From Sulfurimonas marina (lineage in GTDB: Bacteria; Campylobacterota; Campylobacteria; Campylobacterales; Sulfurimonadaceae), in contig NZ_CP041165.1 of assembly GCF_014905095.1 (NCBI RefSeq), positions 558,001 through 622,000 of the forward strand: a stretch of DNA of 64,000 nt, in the 5' to 3' direction. Of the stretch, positions 16,580-25,657 are shown piece by piece. Within the stretch, counting starts at the first letter, position 1, and every line of letters starts with the position of its first letter. Below the pieces are notes generated by a model, which saw only the letters and a list, made by a program, of their open reading frames with translations, had not been told where the DNA came from and made no database searches. Both the position numbers and the translations under genes were made by a program.

Positions 16580-17140
16580 ATGTCTAAAGTTTTAGAGTAC
16601 ATAAAAGCAAACGAGTTAGCTTGGCAGCCATCATTTAACGGTGCAGTTGGAGATCTAGAAGGGTACAGAGGTGCTTTAATAGTTGAAGAGGGGAAACAAC
16701 TTTCACCGGATAGAAAACTTCCTCCTAAGATTCAGGCTAAACAAGTGATCATGGTATGTGATGATGAAAAAATGAAGTTTCTTACATGTGAGCTTGACAG
16801 TTTTAATGACTTTGCTCCTATGTATGCAAAATATAAAGAGTTCTTTTCACCTGAAGGTGTATATGTACTTTATGTAACAGACTTAGACGGTAGCGGTACA
16901 TTTGAGTATGAAGGGGTAACATTTACGGCGTATCCACTTGATGAAAGTTCTGTTTGGAACGAGATCTTAGAATTAGTTGATCTTGAAAAAGGTGATATGA
17001 AAAAACTAAGTGCTGAAGAGAAAATAGAGACACTTTTCGACGAAGTTGTTGATAACGATACAACTGATGCTCAAAAAACATACGATGCAATGTGTGAGCT
17101 GATCGGTGAGAGTTCTAAACAACTTATGGGTGCAGTGTAA
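16580..17140 (+). CDS. Conserved-looking protein of unknown function
   Basis: The 186-residue acidic protein has an AAAAGGA site 7 bases before its ATG. It has no signal peptide, membrane helix or motif I recognise. The middle holds a hydrophobic strand pair (IMVCDDEKMKFLTCELDSF, then VYVLYVTDLDGSGTF) and the C-terminus is helical. Codon use matches its neighbours, so I regard it as a real native gene without a known role. Confidence 0.6.
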   Translation: MSKVLEYIKANELAWQPSFNGAVGDLEGYRGALIVEEGKQLSPDRKLPPKIQAKQVIMVCDDEKMKFLTCELDSFNDFAPMYAKYKEFFSPEGVYVLYVTDLDGSGTFEYEGVTFTAYPLDESSVWNEILELVDLEKGDMKKLSAEEKIETLFDEVVDNDTTDAQKTYDAMCELIGESSKQLMGAV

Positions 17141-17147
17141 ACCAAAT

Positions 17148-17243
17148 CTACATTTTTGTCATAGATCTAAGAGGTTCAGGGGTAAGCTTTTTATCTCCTG
17201 TAACTTCACAATTTCCAAAACAACATTCCTCTATTAATACCAC
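17148..17243 (-). CDS. Possible 31-residue Cys-rich micro-ORF
   Basis: In the gap before purH, the minus strand reads from a GTG at 17243 to a TAG at 17148. The 31 residues include EECCFGNC and TPEPLRS. There is no convincing ribosome site. It could be a short peptide, a remnant of a longer gene or chance. Confidence 0.2.
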   Translation of the reverse strand: MVLIEECCFGNCEVTGDKKLTPEPLRSMTKM

Positions 17244-17304
17244 TTCATCAAATCATAATATAAGTTTCGCTAAAATTCCATTATATTTTTTTTCAAGGTA
17301 AGTT

Positions 17305-18840
17305 ATGAAAAGAGCATTAGTAAGTGTAAGCGATAAAACTGGCGTAGTTGATTTTTGTAAGTCATTAGTAAAAAATGGTTACGAGATCATCTCTACAGGT
17401 GGTACTTTCAAACTTTTACAAGAGAGTGGTGTAAGTGCGATCGAGATCGATGAGATCACAAAATTTCCTGAGTGTTTTGAAGGGCGTGTAAAAACTCTTA
17501 ACCCTTATGTTCACGGGGGTATTTTACATCGTCGTGACAAACAATCTCACCTGGATCAAGCAAAAGAACTTGGTGTTGAGCCGATTGACTTAGTGTGTGT
17601 AAACCTTTACCCGTTTAAAGCAACAATCGAGCGTACTGATGATTTTGATGATATCATCGAAAACATCGACATCGGTGGACCTGCAATGGTTCGTTCAGCT
17701 GCGAAAAACTTTGATTCAGTTTTAATCGTTACAAATGTTGAAGATTACTCTGTTGTAATCGATGCAATTGAGAACGAAAAAAACACAAAAGATTTCCGTC
17801 GCGGTTTCATGATCAAAGCATACGAGCATACAGCTGCATATGATTCAATGATCGCAAACTACATGAATGAGAGATTCAACGAAGGTTTCGGTGAGAAACA
17901 ATTTATCGTTGGTGAAAAAGTTATGGATACTCGTTATGGTGAAAACCCTCACCAAAATGGTGCACTTTACGAATTTGACAAACATTTCTCAAATAACTTC
18001 AAAACACTAAAAGGTGAAGCAAGTTTCAACAACCTAAACGACTTAAGCGGTGCTGTTAAGATCGCTTCTGCATTCGGCGCGGAAAATGCTGTGTGTATTA
18101 CTAAACACGGTAACCCATGTGGTTTTGCAATCCGTGACAATCTAGTTGACGCTTATGTTGAAGCACTTAAATGTGATCCTGTTTCAGCATTCGGCGGTGT
18201 TGTAGCTGTAAACGGTGTTGTAACAAAAGAGTTAGCTGAAAAAATGAATGAGATCTTCTTAGAAGTTATCATTGCTGGTCGTATCACTCCTGAAGCTCAA
18301 GAAGTATTCGCTGCGAAAAAACGTATTAAACTTTTTGAGATGGGTTCAGACAAACTTGTTCTTGCTAACGATAAAAAAGACTTCAAACACGTTGACGGCG
18401 GATTTGTATACCAAGATGCTGACAAAGTAAACGACGATGAAGTTAAAAATGCAAAACTTATGTCTAAAAATGCTGCAACTGCAGAAGAGATGAAAGACCT
18501 TGAGATCGCTTACAAAGTTGCTTCACTGACAAAATCTAACTGTGTAGTATATGTAAAAGATGCTGCAATGGTAGCTGTTGGTATGGGTATGACTTCTCGT
18601 GTTGATGCTGCTCAATGTGCTCTGAAAAAAGCTAAAGAGATGGGTCTTGATGTAAGCGGATGTGCACTTGCATCTGAAGCATTCTTCCCGTTCCGCGATT
18701 CAATTGATGCTGCAGCTGCAGCTGGTGTTAAAAATGTAATTGAACCGGGTGGTTCTATTCGTGATGAGGAGATTATTGAAGCTGCTAATGAATTTGGTAT
18801 GTCTCTTTACTTCTCAGAAGTTCGCCACTTCTTACATTAA
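17305..18840 (+). CDS. purH: Bifunctional AICAR formyltransferase / IMP cyclohydrolase
   Basis: PurH performs the last two steps of purine synthesis, AICAR to FAICAR to IMP. At 511 residues it has normal length. The N-terminal IMP cyclohydrolase (MGS-like) domain begins [16 protein letters not shown] and includes STGGTFKLL. The C-terminal transformylase shows the active-site KHGNPCG and SEAFFPFRD. An AAGGTAAGTT site precedes the ATG. A strong hairpin terminator follows. Preferred codons look like those of a well-expressed housekeeping gene. Confidence 0.98.
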   Translation: MKRALVSVSDKTGVVDFCKSLVKNGYEIISTGGTFKLLQESGVSAIEIDEITKFPECFEGRVKTLNPYVHGGILHRRDKQSHLDQAKELGVEPIDLVCVNLYPFKATIERTDDFDDIIENIDIGGPAMVRSAAKNFDSVLIVTNVEDYSVVIDAIENEKNTKDFRRGFMIKAYEHTAAYDSMIANYMNERFNEGFGEKQFIVGEKVMDTRYGENPHQNGALYEFDKHFSNNFKTLKGEASFNNLNDLSGAVKIASAFGAENAVCITKHGNPCGFAIRDNLVDAYVEALKCDPVSAFGGVVAVNGVVTKELAEKMNEIFLEVIIAGRITPEAQEVFAAKKRIKLFEMGSDKLVLANDKKDFKHVDGGFVYQDADKVNDDEVKNAKLMSKNAATAEEMKDLEIAYKVASLTKSNCVVYVKDAAMVAVGMGMTSRVDAAQCALKKAKEMGLDVSGCALASEAFFPFRDSIDAAAAAGVKNVIEPGGSIRDEEIIEAANEFGMSLYFSEVRHFLH

Positions 18841-18850
18841 GAACTCTTCT

Positions 18851-18880
18851 TAAGATAAAACCTTTTTTGGTTTTATCTTA
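18851..18880. terminator. Bidirectional terminator between purH and chemoreceptor gene
   Basis: A perfect 12-base stem (TAAGATAAAACC with its complement) encloses a T6 loop, followed by CTTTTCTACTTT. It lies between the two converging genes and can serve both. Confidence 0.8.
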
Positions 18881-18890
18881 CTTTTCTACT

Positions 18891-19985
18891 TTAATCTTTA
18901 TCGTGTAAAATTTTATCTAAGATGTTAAAGACGGCATCGCTTCCTTTTTCCATCTCTTCAAATGCAGCTTTTAAAGCTTGTAAATCTACTTTTTCCTCTT
19001 TTATAAGATCAAATACTTTGTGTGTACCGTTATGTACAGTAGCATGAGGAGTTTCAAGTTGTGCGTAATGAGAAACGTGAGAGAATGCTTCTTTCCCTTC
19101 ACCTTCATAGTACCATTTTCCAAGTCTACAGTTATGGTGGTCGACAAATTTAAACTGTTCCTCTTTTGTAGCTGCTGAGAGGTATGTATTTACTTTCCAT
19201 AAAATATGGTCAAGTTTAGCCAGAGACATAAATACGCGATCGGTAGTGTAGTTAATATCTTTAAAAGCGTTTTTCATCTCATCCATATTGTTTTGGAGTT
19301 TGTGATCGATCTCTGAAATAAAGCTACTTGTATTATCAACCTCTTGTTGAATTTGCTCTGATTGTTCTGAGATGCTGTCTACATCTTGTTTCATGGTTTG
19401 CAGGGAGATATTGATCTCGCTTACGGCTTTATCAGTTCTGTCTGCAAGTTTACGAACTTCATCTGCAACTACCGCAAAACCACGACCGTGTTCACCTGCA
19501 CGAGCTGCCTCTATAGCTGCATTGAGTGCTAAAAGATTTGTCTGATCTGAAATATCTTTGATAAGTTCTAATATACTGGTAATATCGTTCGTACGTTCAG
19601 AAAGTCCGGAAACGGTATGCAGTGAGCTTGAAGAGACCTCATTTAATGCATTTAGTCTTGTAACAACATCTTTAGTCTCATCTGTAATGGCATGTATGTT
19701 TGTAAGCAGATCATCTGCACATGCCAATGTGTTTTTTGAGGTACTGACTGATTCTGCCATATTTCCTTGAATATCAACCAAGTTTGCCTTGAGTTGCACA
19801 TTTTGTGTATGCATCAAGGTGTCGGCAATGCTTAGGGATTGTTGTTGTGTTGAACTATCCAACTGTTGTTGTAAAGTTTGCAGCTGATGTTTTAGTTCAT
19901 CATTTTCTTGTTGAAGTGTATTATTTCTATCTTCTAGTGTTTTTACACGTTCCAAGTCTCTATTTGAATTTCCAAAAAGACCCAT
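18891..19985 (-). CDS. Soluble methyl-accepting chemotaxis protein with C-terminal CZB domain (TlpD-like)
   Basis: The 364-residue protein has no membrane segment. An N-terminal coiled coil (about 10-60) precedes the signalling hairpin, whose highly conserved tip contains [19 protein letters not shown]. The C-terminal zinc-binding CZB domain (about 270-345) has [22 protein letters not shown] and HNGTHKVF, supplying the 3His/1Cys site. TlpD of Helicobacter has this layout and senses oxidants or energy state from the cytoplasm, so a similar role is likely. An AAAGGAGT site and a minus-strand TATAAT (20014-20019) precede it. Confidence 0.93.
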   Translation of the reverse strand: MGLFGNSNRDLERVKTLEDRNNTLQQENDELKHQLQTLQQQLDSSTQQQSLSIADTLMHTQNVQLKANLVDIQGNMAESVSTSKNTLACADDLLTNIHAITDETKDVVTRLNALNEVSSSSLHTVSGLSERTNDITSILELIKDISDQTNLLALNAAIEAARAGEHGRGFAVVADEVRKLADRTDKAVSEINISLQTMKQDVDSISEQSEQIQQEVDNTSSFISEIDHKLQNNMDEMKNAFKDINYTTDRVFMSLAKLDHILWKVNTYLSAATKEEQFKFVDHHNCRLGKWYYEGEGKEAFSHVSHYAQLETPHATVHNGTHKVFDLIKEEKVDLQALKAAFEEMEKGSDAVFNILDKILHDKD

Positions 19986-20112
19986 AGTTGACTCCTTTAT
20001 GCTTAGTGAAGTGATTATAACACATGAGTATAGAATTTGATGAAAAAAACAGAAATTGTTTATTTTTTATTTCATAAATAAATCTAATACTATCACAAAA
20101 GCATCACGAATC

Positions 20113-20601
20113 TTAAAACGGCAGCTTTCCGTTGATAATCTCCTCGTGATTCACATACTGACGACACTCTTTTCCCCCTAGGTTTATACATACATTTTCC
20201 CATCTTGCAGAGTGTCCTTTTTTTGTTTCATTCAAGTACCCTTTTTGCATTAAAAGAGCATGTGCATATTCGTGTGGGATCACTTCATCTACCATATATT
20301 TGAAACTTTCCTGCATCACGTTTTTATTAAGATAAATTTTTATTTGTCCGTTTTCATAAGTGGTAACTCCGTAAAGGTTTCCTTTGATTTTATCAGTAAC
20401 TATGAGTGGGAACTTATAAACAAAGCCGTAATTTTTTTGCATCTTTCTTAACACTTCACTCTGCTTATTACCTATGGCATCTACATAACTTTGTGGGAGA
20501 GGATTATGCTTGAAAGCGTAGCTGCTGTAAGCATTATAGGCAAGTATAGCGCCAAAGAAAACGATCATAAATATAAAGATTTTTTCCAAACTCTTTTTCA
20601 T
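20113..20601 (-). CDS. SprT-like zinc metalloprotease with N-terminal membrane anchor
   Basis: The 162-residue protein starts with one hydrophobic helix (FIFMIVFFGAILAYNAYSSY), so it is probably anchored with the catalytic part in the periplasm. The zinc motif is HEYAH, followed by LLMQKGYLNETKKGHSARW, with the downstream His expected in SprT-like proteins. True SprT is cytoplasmic; the anchor makes this variant a separate type. It is divergent from cbpA across a 99-base gap. The substrate is unknown. Confidence 0.8.
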   Translation of the reverse strand: MKKSLEKIFIFMIVFFGAILAYNAYSSYAFKHNPLPQSYVDAIGNKQSEVLRKMQKNYGFVYKFPLIVTDKIKGNLYGVTTYENGQIKIYLNKNVMQESFKYMVDEVIPHEYAHALLMQKGYLNETKKGHSARWENVCINLGGKECRQYVNHEEIINGKLPF

Positions 20602-20616
20602 ACTCTACCTTTTAAC

Positions 20617-20637
20617 CTTGATTGACATACACTCAAG
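20617..20637 (+). promoter_or_regulatory. HAIR operator (HspR-binding site)
   Basis: CTTGATT, seven bases, ACTCAAG matches the HspR inverted-repeat consensus CTTGAGT-N7-ACTCAAG at 13 of 14 positions. It overlaps the -35 box of the cbpA promoter, the expected position for repression, and hspR is the second gene of the operon. Confidence 0.85.
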
Positions 20638-20651
20638 CTTTGTGCTATAAT
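20622..20651 (+). promoter_or_regulatory. Sigma-70 type promoter of cbpA-hspR
   Basis: TTGACA at 20622-20627 and TATAAT at 20646-20651 are separated by 18 bases, a near-consensus promoter. The -35 box lies within the HspR operator. Confidence 0.8.
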
Positions 20652-20700
20652 AAAGCTTAATTAAGAAAATGTATAAATTATAAGAAGTAGGATAACAGAT

Positions 20701-21597
20701 ATGAGTAAATCATTATATGAAACATTAGAAATTTCAGAAAACGCTAGTGAAACAGAAATTAAAAAAGCGTATAGAAAACTAGCACGTCAGTATCACCCTG
20801 ATGTTAATAAAACTCCGGAAGCGGAAGAAAAATTTAAAGAGATCAATGCCGCTTATGAAGTACTAAGCGATAAAGAGAAAAAAGCACAGTACGATCAGTT
20901 CGGTGATCAGATGTTCGGCGGTCAAAACTTCCACGATTTTTCTCGTGCTCAAGGCGGTAATGTTGACCTTGACGAGATTTTACGTCAAATGTTCTCAGGC
21001 GGAGGCGGTTTTGGCGGCTTCGGCGGAGGCGGCGGTTTTGGCGGCGGTAATCCGTTTGGAGGCGGCTTCGGCGGAGGCGGTGGTTTTCACCAAGAGCCAA
21101 ACTTAGATATAGAAACGAGTGTAACTATCCCGTTTAATGTTTCTATTTTAGGTGGAAGCCACTCTGTAAGTGTACAGGGGGATAGATTTGACATTAAAAT
21201 TCCAGCCGGTGTAAAAACAGGTGAGAAGATGCGTGTTCGCGGAAAAGGGCATGCACAAGGGGGTCGTGCAGGTGACCTGTTCTTAAAAATAACAGTCGCT
21301 CCTTCACCTGAGTATGAAAGAGACGGTGACGACCTTATAAAAACGTTTGATGTACCTTTACATGCTGCACTTTTTGGAGATAAAGTTGCAGTGCAAACAC
21401 TAGAGAAAGAGATCAAACTAAAAGTGCCTCAAAATACAAAAAACGGCCAAAGTTTCCGTGTTAAAGATATGGGTGCTATGAATAGAAAAACTTCGCAGCG
21501 CGGTGCTCTTTACTTAAAAGCGAACATTGTACTTCCAAATGTTGATGATTTAGATGAAGAGTTAGTAGAGATGATGAAAGAGAAACTACCAAAATAG
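20701..21597 (+). CDS. cbpA: DnaJ-class co-chaperone CbpA
   Basis: The 298-residue protein has an N-terminal J domain with HPD at 32-34, which stimulates DnaK. A very Gly/Phe-rich stretch follows (about 95-137, repeated GGGFGG units), then the two beta-domains of the DnaJ C-terminal client-binding region ([20 protein letters not shown]). The Cys-rich zinc finger of true DnaJ is absent, so CbpA is the right name. It is the first gene of a heat-shock operon with hspR 16 bases downstream and an HspR site in the promoter. Confidence 0.95.
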   Translation: MSKSLYETLEISENASETEIKKAYRKLARQYHPDVNKTPEAEEKFKEINAAYEVLSDKEKKAQYDQFGDQMFGGQNFHDFSRAQGGNVDLDEILRQMFSGGGGFGGFGGGGGFGGGNPFGGGFGGGGGFHQEPNLDIETSVTIPFNVSILGGSHSVSVQGDRFDIKIPAGVKTGEKMRVRGKGHAQGGRAGDLFLKITVAPSPEYERDGDDLIKTFDVPLHAALFGDKVAVQTLEKEIKLKVPQNTKNGQSFRVKDMGAMNRKTSQRGALYLKANIVLPNVDDLDEELVEMMKEKLPK

Positions 21598-21613
21598 TTT
21601 TAAAGGAGAGATT

Positions 21614-21988
21614 ATGCACCATTATGACGAGCCGGTATATTTAATCAGTATCGTTTCTAAGATGCTGGATATACATCCGCAAACATTGAGACAATATGAA
21701 AGGGAAAACCTTATCTGTCCATCTCGTTCAGATGGTCGTATAAGACTCTATTCGCAACGTGATGTTGATAAAATAAAATTGATTTTACGTCTCACTCGTG
21801 AGCTTGGCGTAAACATTGCGGGTGTTGATATTATATTAAGACTTCGTGAAAGTGTAGATTCTATGGAAAAAGAGATCGCAGAGTTGCGTCATGAAGTACA
21901 ACGTGCAAACAATGCACGTTCTGTATCACCCGATAAAGCACTTGTTACAAAACGAAGTACTTACGAGATGATTATATTTGAGGAGTAG
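21614..21988 (+). CDS. hspR: Heat-shock repressor HspR (MerR family)
   Basis: The 124-residue protein has the MerR-type winged helix. The recognition region is YLISIVSKMLDIHPQTLRQY, followed by LICPSRSDGRIRLYS, the HspR pattern. A C-terminal coiled coil for dimerisation follows (SVDSMEKEIAELRHEV). HspR binds HAIR sites and usually needs DnaK or CbpA-type chaperones as co-factor. The operon's own promoter carries such a site, so negative autoregulation is expected. An AAAGGAG site precedes the ATG. Its stop codon is inside a terminator hairpin. Confidence 0.95.
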   Translation: MHHYDEPVYLISIVSKMLDIHPQTLRQYERENLICPSRSDGRIRLYSQRDVDKIKLILRLTRELGVNIAGVDIILRLRESVDSMEKEIAELRHEVQRANNARSVSPDKALVTKRSTYEMIIFEE

Positions 21989-22005
21989 AGAGATTCTACT
22001 CTTTT
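21983..22005. terminator. Compact bidirectional terminator containing both stop codons
   Basis: GAGTAGA, a five-base loop, TCTACTC and TTTT form a hairpin at the junction of hspR and murA. The stem contains the TAG stop of hspR on the plus strand and the TAG stop of murA on the minus strand. Confidence 0.65.
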
Positions 22006-23258
22006 AATCTTTGAACTTTCGCTCCGGCTTCCTGGAGTTTTTCCTCTAAAGATTCATATCCGCGATCCAGATGGTAGATACGGTGAATATTTGTATCGCC
22101 AGTAGCAATAAGTCCTGCAAGAACTAATGCAGATGAAGCTCTTAAATCTGTAGCCATAACATCAGTACCACTAAGAGCAGTTTTTCCGTTAACAGTTGCA
22201 ATATGTCCATTTAGGTCAATCTCTGCACCCATACGTTGTAATTCACTCACATGCATAAATCTATTTTCAAAAAGTCTCTCTTCTATAATAGATGTTCCGT
22301 TTGCCTGAGTAGCTAAGGCCATAAACTGTGCTTGCATATCTGTTGGAAAAGCAGGATACTCTTGTGTAATGATTTTTACAGGTTTTATCTCAGTTGCAGG
22401 GTGGATTGTGATCGTATCTTGTGTAATAGTAAAGTTAAATCCCATCTCTTCAAGTTTTCCGATTACAGCATCTAAATGGTTTGGCTCAACATCTGTAAGA
22501 GTGAGTTCAGAGTTTGTAATTGCTCCTGCACATAGATATGTACCGGCTTCAATTCTATCCGGGATGATCGTAAAATCTTTTATATCTATAAGTTTACCGC
22601 CGGTCCCTTGTATTTTCAACACACTAGTACCGATACCCTCTATATTTACGCCGCTTGCATCTAAGATTTCACATAACTGTACAACTTCAGGTTCACGAGC
22701 TGCATTAATAATAATTGTCTCACCGTGAGCAAGTGCTGCAGCCATAACAATGTTTGCAGTCCCTGTTACAGTAATCTTATCAAATATGATCTCACATCCT
22801 TGAAGACCGTTAGGTGCTTTTGCTTCAACATAACCTGCATTGATATCTATCTCTGCACCCATTTGCTCTAACGCTTTTAGATGCAGATCGATAGGGCGTT
22901 GTCCGATCGCACATCCACCAGGTAATGAAACCTCACAATGTCCGAAGCGGGATAATATTGGACCAAGAACTAGAATAGATGCACGCATTGTTTTTACTAT
23001 ATCGTAAGTAGCACGTGTTTCATTGATCGAACTTGTATCTACAGATACATGGTGTTCATTAAACTCACAAACACTTCCTAAATTACTTAAAAGTTTTAAA
23101 AGAGTTTTGATATCTACAACATTTGGAAGGTTTGAAATGTTTAACTTGTTTTTTGCAAGTATAGTCATTGCGATCAGTGGCAATGATGCATTTTTTGCAC
23201 CAGATATTTTTATTGTTCCGTTAAGAGAGTCAATCCCTTGAATTTTTAAATAGTCCAT
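21996..23258 (-). CDS. murA: UDP-N-acetylglucosamine 1-carboxyvinyltransferase
   Basis: MurA transfers enolpyruvate to UDP-GlcNAc, the first committed step of peptidoglycan synthesis. The 420-residue length is normal. Visible motifs are [11 protein letters not shown] at the N-terminus and the catalytic loop [15 protein letters not shown] with Cys116, so the fosfomycin-reactive Cys is kept. The C-terminal [13 protein letters not shown] and [11 protein letters not shown] are also standard. It converges on hspR through a shared terminator. Confidence 0.97.
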   Translation of the reverse strand: MDYLKIQGIDSLNGTIKISGAKNASLPLIAMTILAKNKLNISNLPNVVDIKTLLKLLSNLGSVCEFNEHHVSVDTSSINETRATYDIVKTMRASILVLGPILSRFGHCEVSLPGGCAIGQRPIDLHLKALEQMGAEIDINAGYVEAKAPNGLQGCEIIFDKITVTGTANIVMAAALAHGETIIINAAREPEVVQLCEILDASGVNIEGIGTSVLKIQGTGGKLIDIKDFTIIPDRIEAGTYLCAGAITNSELTLTDVEPNHLDAVIGKLEEMGFNFTITQDTITIHPATEIKPVKIITQEYPAFPTDMQAQFMALATQANGTSIIEERLFENRFMHVSELQRMGAEIDLNGHIATVNGKTALSGTDVMATDLRASSALVLAGLIATGDTNIHRIYHLDRGYESLEEKLQEAGAKVQRLKE

Positions 23259-23403
23259 CTTTCTCTTTTTGCAGTTTAATAGAATTTATTTATTATAGCT
23301 GAAAATAGATTAATTTACCGTTTAGTTTATACTGGTTTAAATTTAATTTTTTACAACGGAATAGATAGTGCAGTGTCAAACTATTATAAAATAAGGATAT
23401 GTC

Positions 23404-23616
23404 ATGAGTTTTAATCCTGATGATTTTTTCACTACAACCACTGTTGAAGATATAGTTCCTAAGTTTCCCCATTTGGCAGAAATAGACTACTCTGTAAACA
23501 GTTTGAACGATGAGCTGGTGAAAGTAAATTATGAGATCACATCACCCGAGTATAAAGAGTTTATCTCCAGTGAGCTTAAAGATTACTATCATTTTGAGGT
23601 AGATACTATAGTTTAA
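23404..23616 (+). CDS. Unknown 70-residue acidic protein
   Basis: No family is recognised. The protein is acidic (many Asp/Glu), without Cys or hydrophobic helices. A good ribosome site (ATAAGGA) lies 8 bases before the ATG, and codon use resembles the neighbours. A 145-base gap separates it from the divergent murA start, so it may have its own promoter there. Confidence 0.6.
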   Translation: MSFNPDDFFTTTTVEDIVPKFPHLAEIDYSVNSLNDELVKVNYEITSPEYKEFISSELKDYYHFEVDTIV

Positions 23617-23678
23617 CAGCTCCAAGGTTTCATCTTTTATAAATTTATATTGTATAATTTTAAAAGAAGGAATTACAG

Positions 23679-24104
23679 ATGAGTTCAGCATTAGACCGAT
23701 TAAAAAATTTGAGCAATAAGCTCTCTATTTCAAACTATGAAATGGCACGAAAAGAGAACCTATCGAAACTTAAAGAGTTGTATAAAGAGGTAGGGATTGA
23801 CAAAAAAGTTGAAAAATTTGAAGATCTTTTTGACTTTAAAGCGATTAATCTCTCAGGTGCTTCACTACAAAGTGAAAATCTAGGAGAGATCAAAGAGGGG
23901 CGCTACTTGCAGGTGCTTGCAATTGCTTATGATAAAAGTGCATCTGTAAAAAGTAAAAACATATCGTTGGGATATTTCGGCAGAGTAGAAAACGTAGATG
24001 TTGAGTTTAAAAATAAAGTTATAGAGTTTATTATCCGCTACAGATTTGAGAAGAGTTTTATGACTTTAGAACATTATCACGAGATGTTAGGGCAGTTTGC
24101 GTAA
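23679..24104 (+). CDS. Unknown 141-residue protein
   Basis: The N-terminal 60 residues look helical and coiled (RLKNLSNKLSISNYEMARKE), followed by a beta-rich part (YLQVLAIAYDKSASV, then ISLGYFGRVENVDVEF). No catalytic motif or signal peptide is seen. An AAGAAGGAA site precedes the ATG. It is 3 bases before the next gene and heads a run of tightly packed genes up to rsmD. Confidence 0.65.
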   Translation: MSSALDRLKNLSNKLSISNYEMARKENLSKLKELYKEVGIDKKVEKFEDLFDFKAINLSGASLQSENLGEIKEGRYLQVLAIAYDKSASVKSKNISLGYFGRVENVDVEFKNKVIEFIIRYRFEKSFMTLEHYHEMLGQFA

Positions 24105-24107
24105 AGG

Positions 24108-24620
24108 ATGAAGAAGTTTTATTTTCTCCTTTGGCTTTTCTGGGCTGTTCGTGTTGTGTTGTGCAGTGTAATATCGGCTAGTGTACTCTCAGGCCTTATT
24201 ACATCGGTTTTATATGTTAAAAAAGGGATGCCCGGCCTTGAGAGTGAAGTGTTAAGTGCACTTGGAGAACTGTTTCTGTTTTGGTTTTTAGTCACTTTAA
24301 ATATAACGGTTCTTTTTGCTCTGTTTAGAAGCGTAAAGTATATTTTTAACAGATGTTACGGCGGTTACAGTTTTAAACTGCTCAGTTGTCCCAAAGAGAA
24401 AACATTTATTGAATATATTGGTTACGGGGATTTGGTAAAGTTTTGGAGAAAGTGGTTTATGCTCCTTATTTGGCTGAGTGCCGCTTTTATGATTATAGAT
24501 TTTATACTTTTTGACTACTATAATATCTATGTCCTCTATGGTGCTATTTTACTCTCTGGATATTTTTCATTTATCTTTATAGGAAGTCGCTGTAAAGGGG
24601 TAAGGATTGTCAAATGTTAG
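24108..24620 (+). CDS. Inner-membrane protein of unknown function, about four helices
   Basis: The 170-residue protein shows hydrophobic segments near residues 3-30, 50-72, 112-128 and 133-155. It contains several Cys (around 19, 83, 93, 163 and 170) without a paired motif. It starts 3 bases after the previous gene and overlaps the next by 7 bases, so it is part of one operon. I do not recognise a family. Confidence 0.65.
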   Translation: MKKFYFLLWLFWAVRVVLCSVISASVLSGLITSVLYVKKGMPGLESEVLSALGELFLFWFLVTLNITVLFALFRSVKYIFNRCYGGYSFKLLSCPKEKTFIEYIGYGDLVKFWRKWFMLLIWLSAAFMIIDFILFDYYNIYVLYGAILLSGYFSFIFIGSRCKGVRIVKC

Positions 24621-25276
24621 TGTTTTTAGATTTTAAAACTACAGGATATGAAAAAGAGGATAAGATCTGTGCTATGAGTGTTTTAAGTGCAGATGATTAT
24701 TTCTCCGAACTTATTAACGACGGGAAAAAGATAATCCCGGAACTCTCAGCAGTGCATCATATCAGTAATGAGAACATCAAAGATAAAAGCAGTTTTTTAG
24801 AGAGTAAGTCTTACCAGTTTTTAAAAGAGTTAAACGAAGATGACTTAATAGTTGTTCACGATTATGATTTTGTATTTACCCTTTTGGATAGTTACGGTGT
24901 ACAATTAAAAACCAAAATAATCGATACGAAAAAAGTGACAAAACATATTGTTAGTGATATAGAGCGCTTCGATCTGCAGTTTTTACGCTATGAATTACAA
25001 CTTATAGAGGATAAAGAGGTTGTATATAAGCCATTAGAAGATGTTTATGTGTTAAAATCTCTTTTTCAATATTTACTTCAAAGTGTCAGTGAAGAGGAGA
25101 TGTTAAATCTCAGCTTTGAAAATGTATTGCTTCAAAAGTTTAGTTTTGGAAAATACAACGGACGTTATATTGAAGAGATCGTCCATAACGATCCGCAGTA
25201 TCTTCAGTGGCTGTTGACACTCGATACTTTGGATACAGATTTACGTTATACGATCGAGTATTATTTACAAGGATAG
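24614..25276 (+). CDS. DnaQ-like 3'-5' exonuclease-fold protein with degenerate active site
   Basis: The 220 residues follow a DEDD-exonuclease layout: FLDFKTTG near the N-terminus, VVHDYDFVFTLL at about 80 and PLEDVYVL at about 142. In active enzymes motif I is DxE; here it is Asp6-Phe-Lys8, and the His before the last Asp is also missing. A C-terminal FGKYNGRYIEEIVHNDPQYL segment (from about 177) resembles the domain that follows the exonuclease in ExoX-type proteins. It probably retains nucleic-acid binding rather than normal cleavage. It overlaps the preceding membrane-protein gene. Confidence 0.72.
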   Translation: MLVFLDFKTTGYEKEDKICAMSVLSADDYFSELINDGKKIIPELSAVHHISNENIKDKSSFLESKSYQFLKELNEDDLIVVHDYDFVFTLLDSYGVQLKTKIIDTKKVTKHIVSDIERFDLQFLRYELQLIEDKEVVYKPLEDVYVLKSLFQYLLQSVSEEEMLNLSFENVLLQKFSFGKYNGRYIEEIVHNDPQYLQWLLTLDTLDTDLRYTIEYYLQG

Positions 25277-25279
25277 GAT

Positions 25280-25657
25280 ATGAGAGTAGCTGTTGAGTGT
25301 TCGTCACCGTTGTTACAAAAATCTTTAGAGCTTTTTTTGGGAACATATCTTGATTCTAGTAAAAAAAGCGATATTGTGATCAGAGATACGAAGTGTCTAA
25401 ATGATCCAAAATGTTTTTATATAGCAAATAATGAAGAGGCTGATCTTCTAAAACCTTTTTCAAAGTCGCAGCTTATTTTGGCTTTGGAGAAAAGATATGA
25501 ATCTCTCCATCCGAAAAAGGAACAACCGACATCTCAAGAGGAAAGCTTTGAAGATGAAGGGATGGACTTTTCCGTACTTGAAAAGAGAATAGAATTTTTA
25601 ACAAATGAATATAAAGAAAATGTATTAAGAGCAGTAAAAGCGTTTTATGAAAAATAG
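25280..25657 (+). CDS. Unknown 125-residue protein
   Basis: The first 75 residues resemble a small alpha/beta domain with a receiver-like look (RVAVECSSPLLQKSLELFL, SDIVIRDTKC) but no phospho-acceptor context. A charged linker (HPKKEQPTSQEESFEDEG) leads to a C-terminal helix. It overlaps rsmD by 11 bases and starts 3 bases after the exonuclease-like gene. Function is not known. Confidence 0.6.
   Translation: MRVAVECSSPLLQKSLELFLGTYLDSSKKSDIVIRDTKCLNDPKCFYIANNEEADLLKPFSKSQLILALEKRYESLHPKKEQPTSQEESFEDEGMDFSVLEKRIEFLTNEYKENVLRAVKAFYEK

Noticed and set aside
20843-21416. Minus-strand frames opposite cbpA
   Set aside because: They arise from the Gly-rich coding repeats of cbpA and show Arg-rich, repetitive translation without a homologue I recognise.
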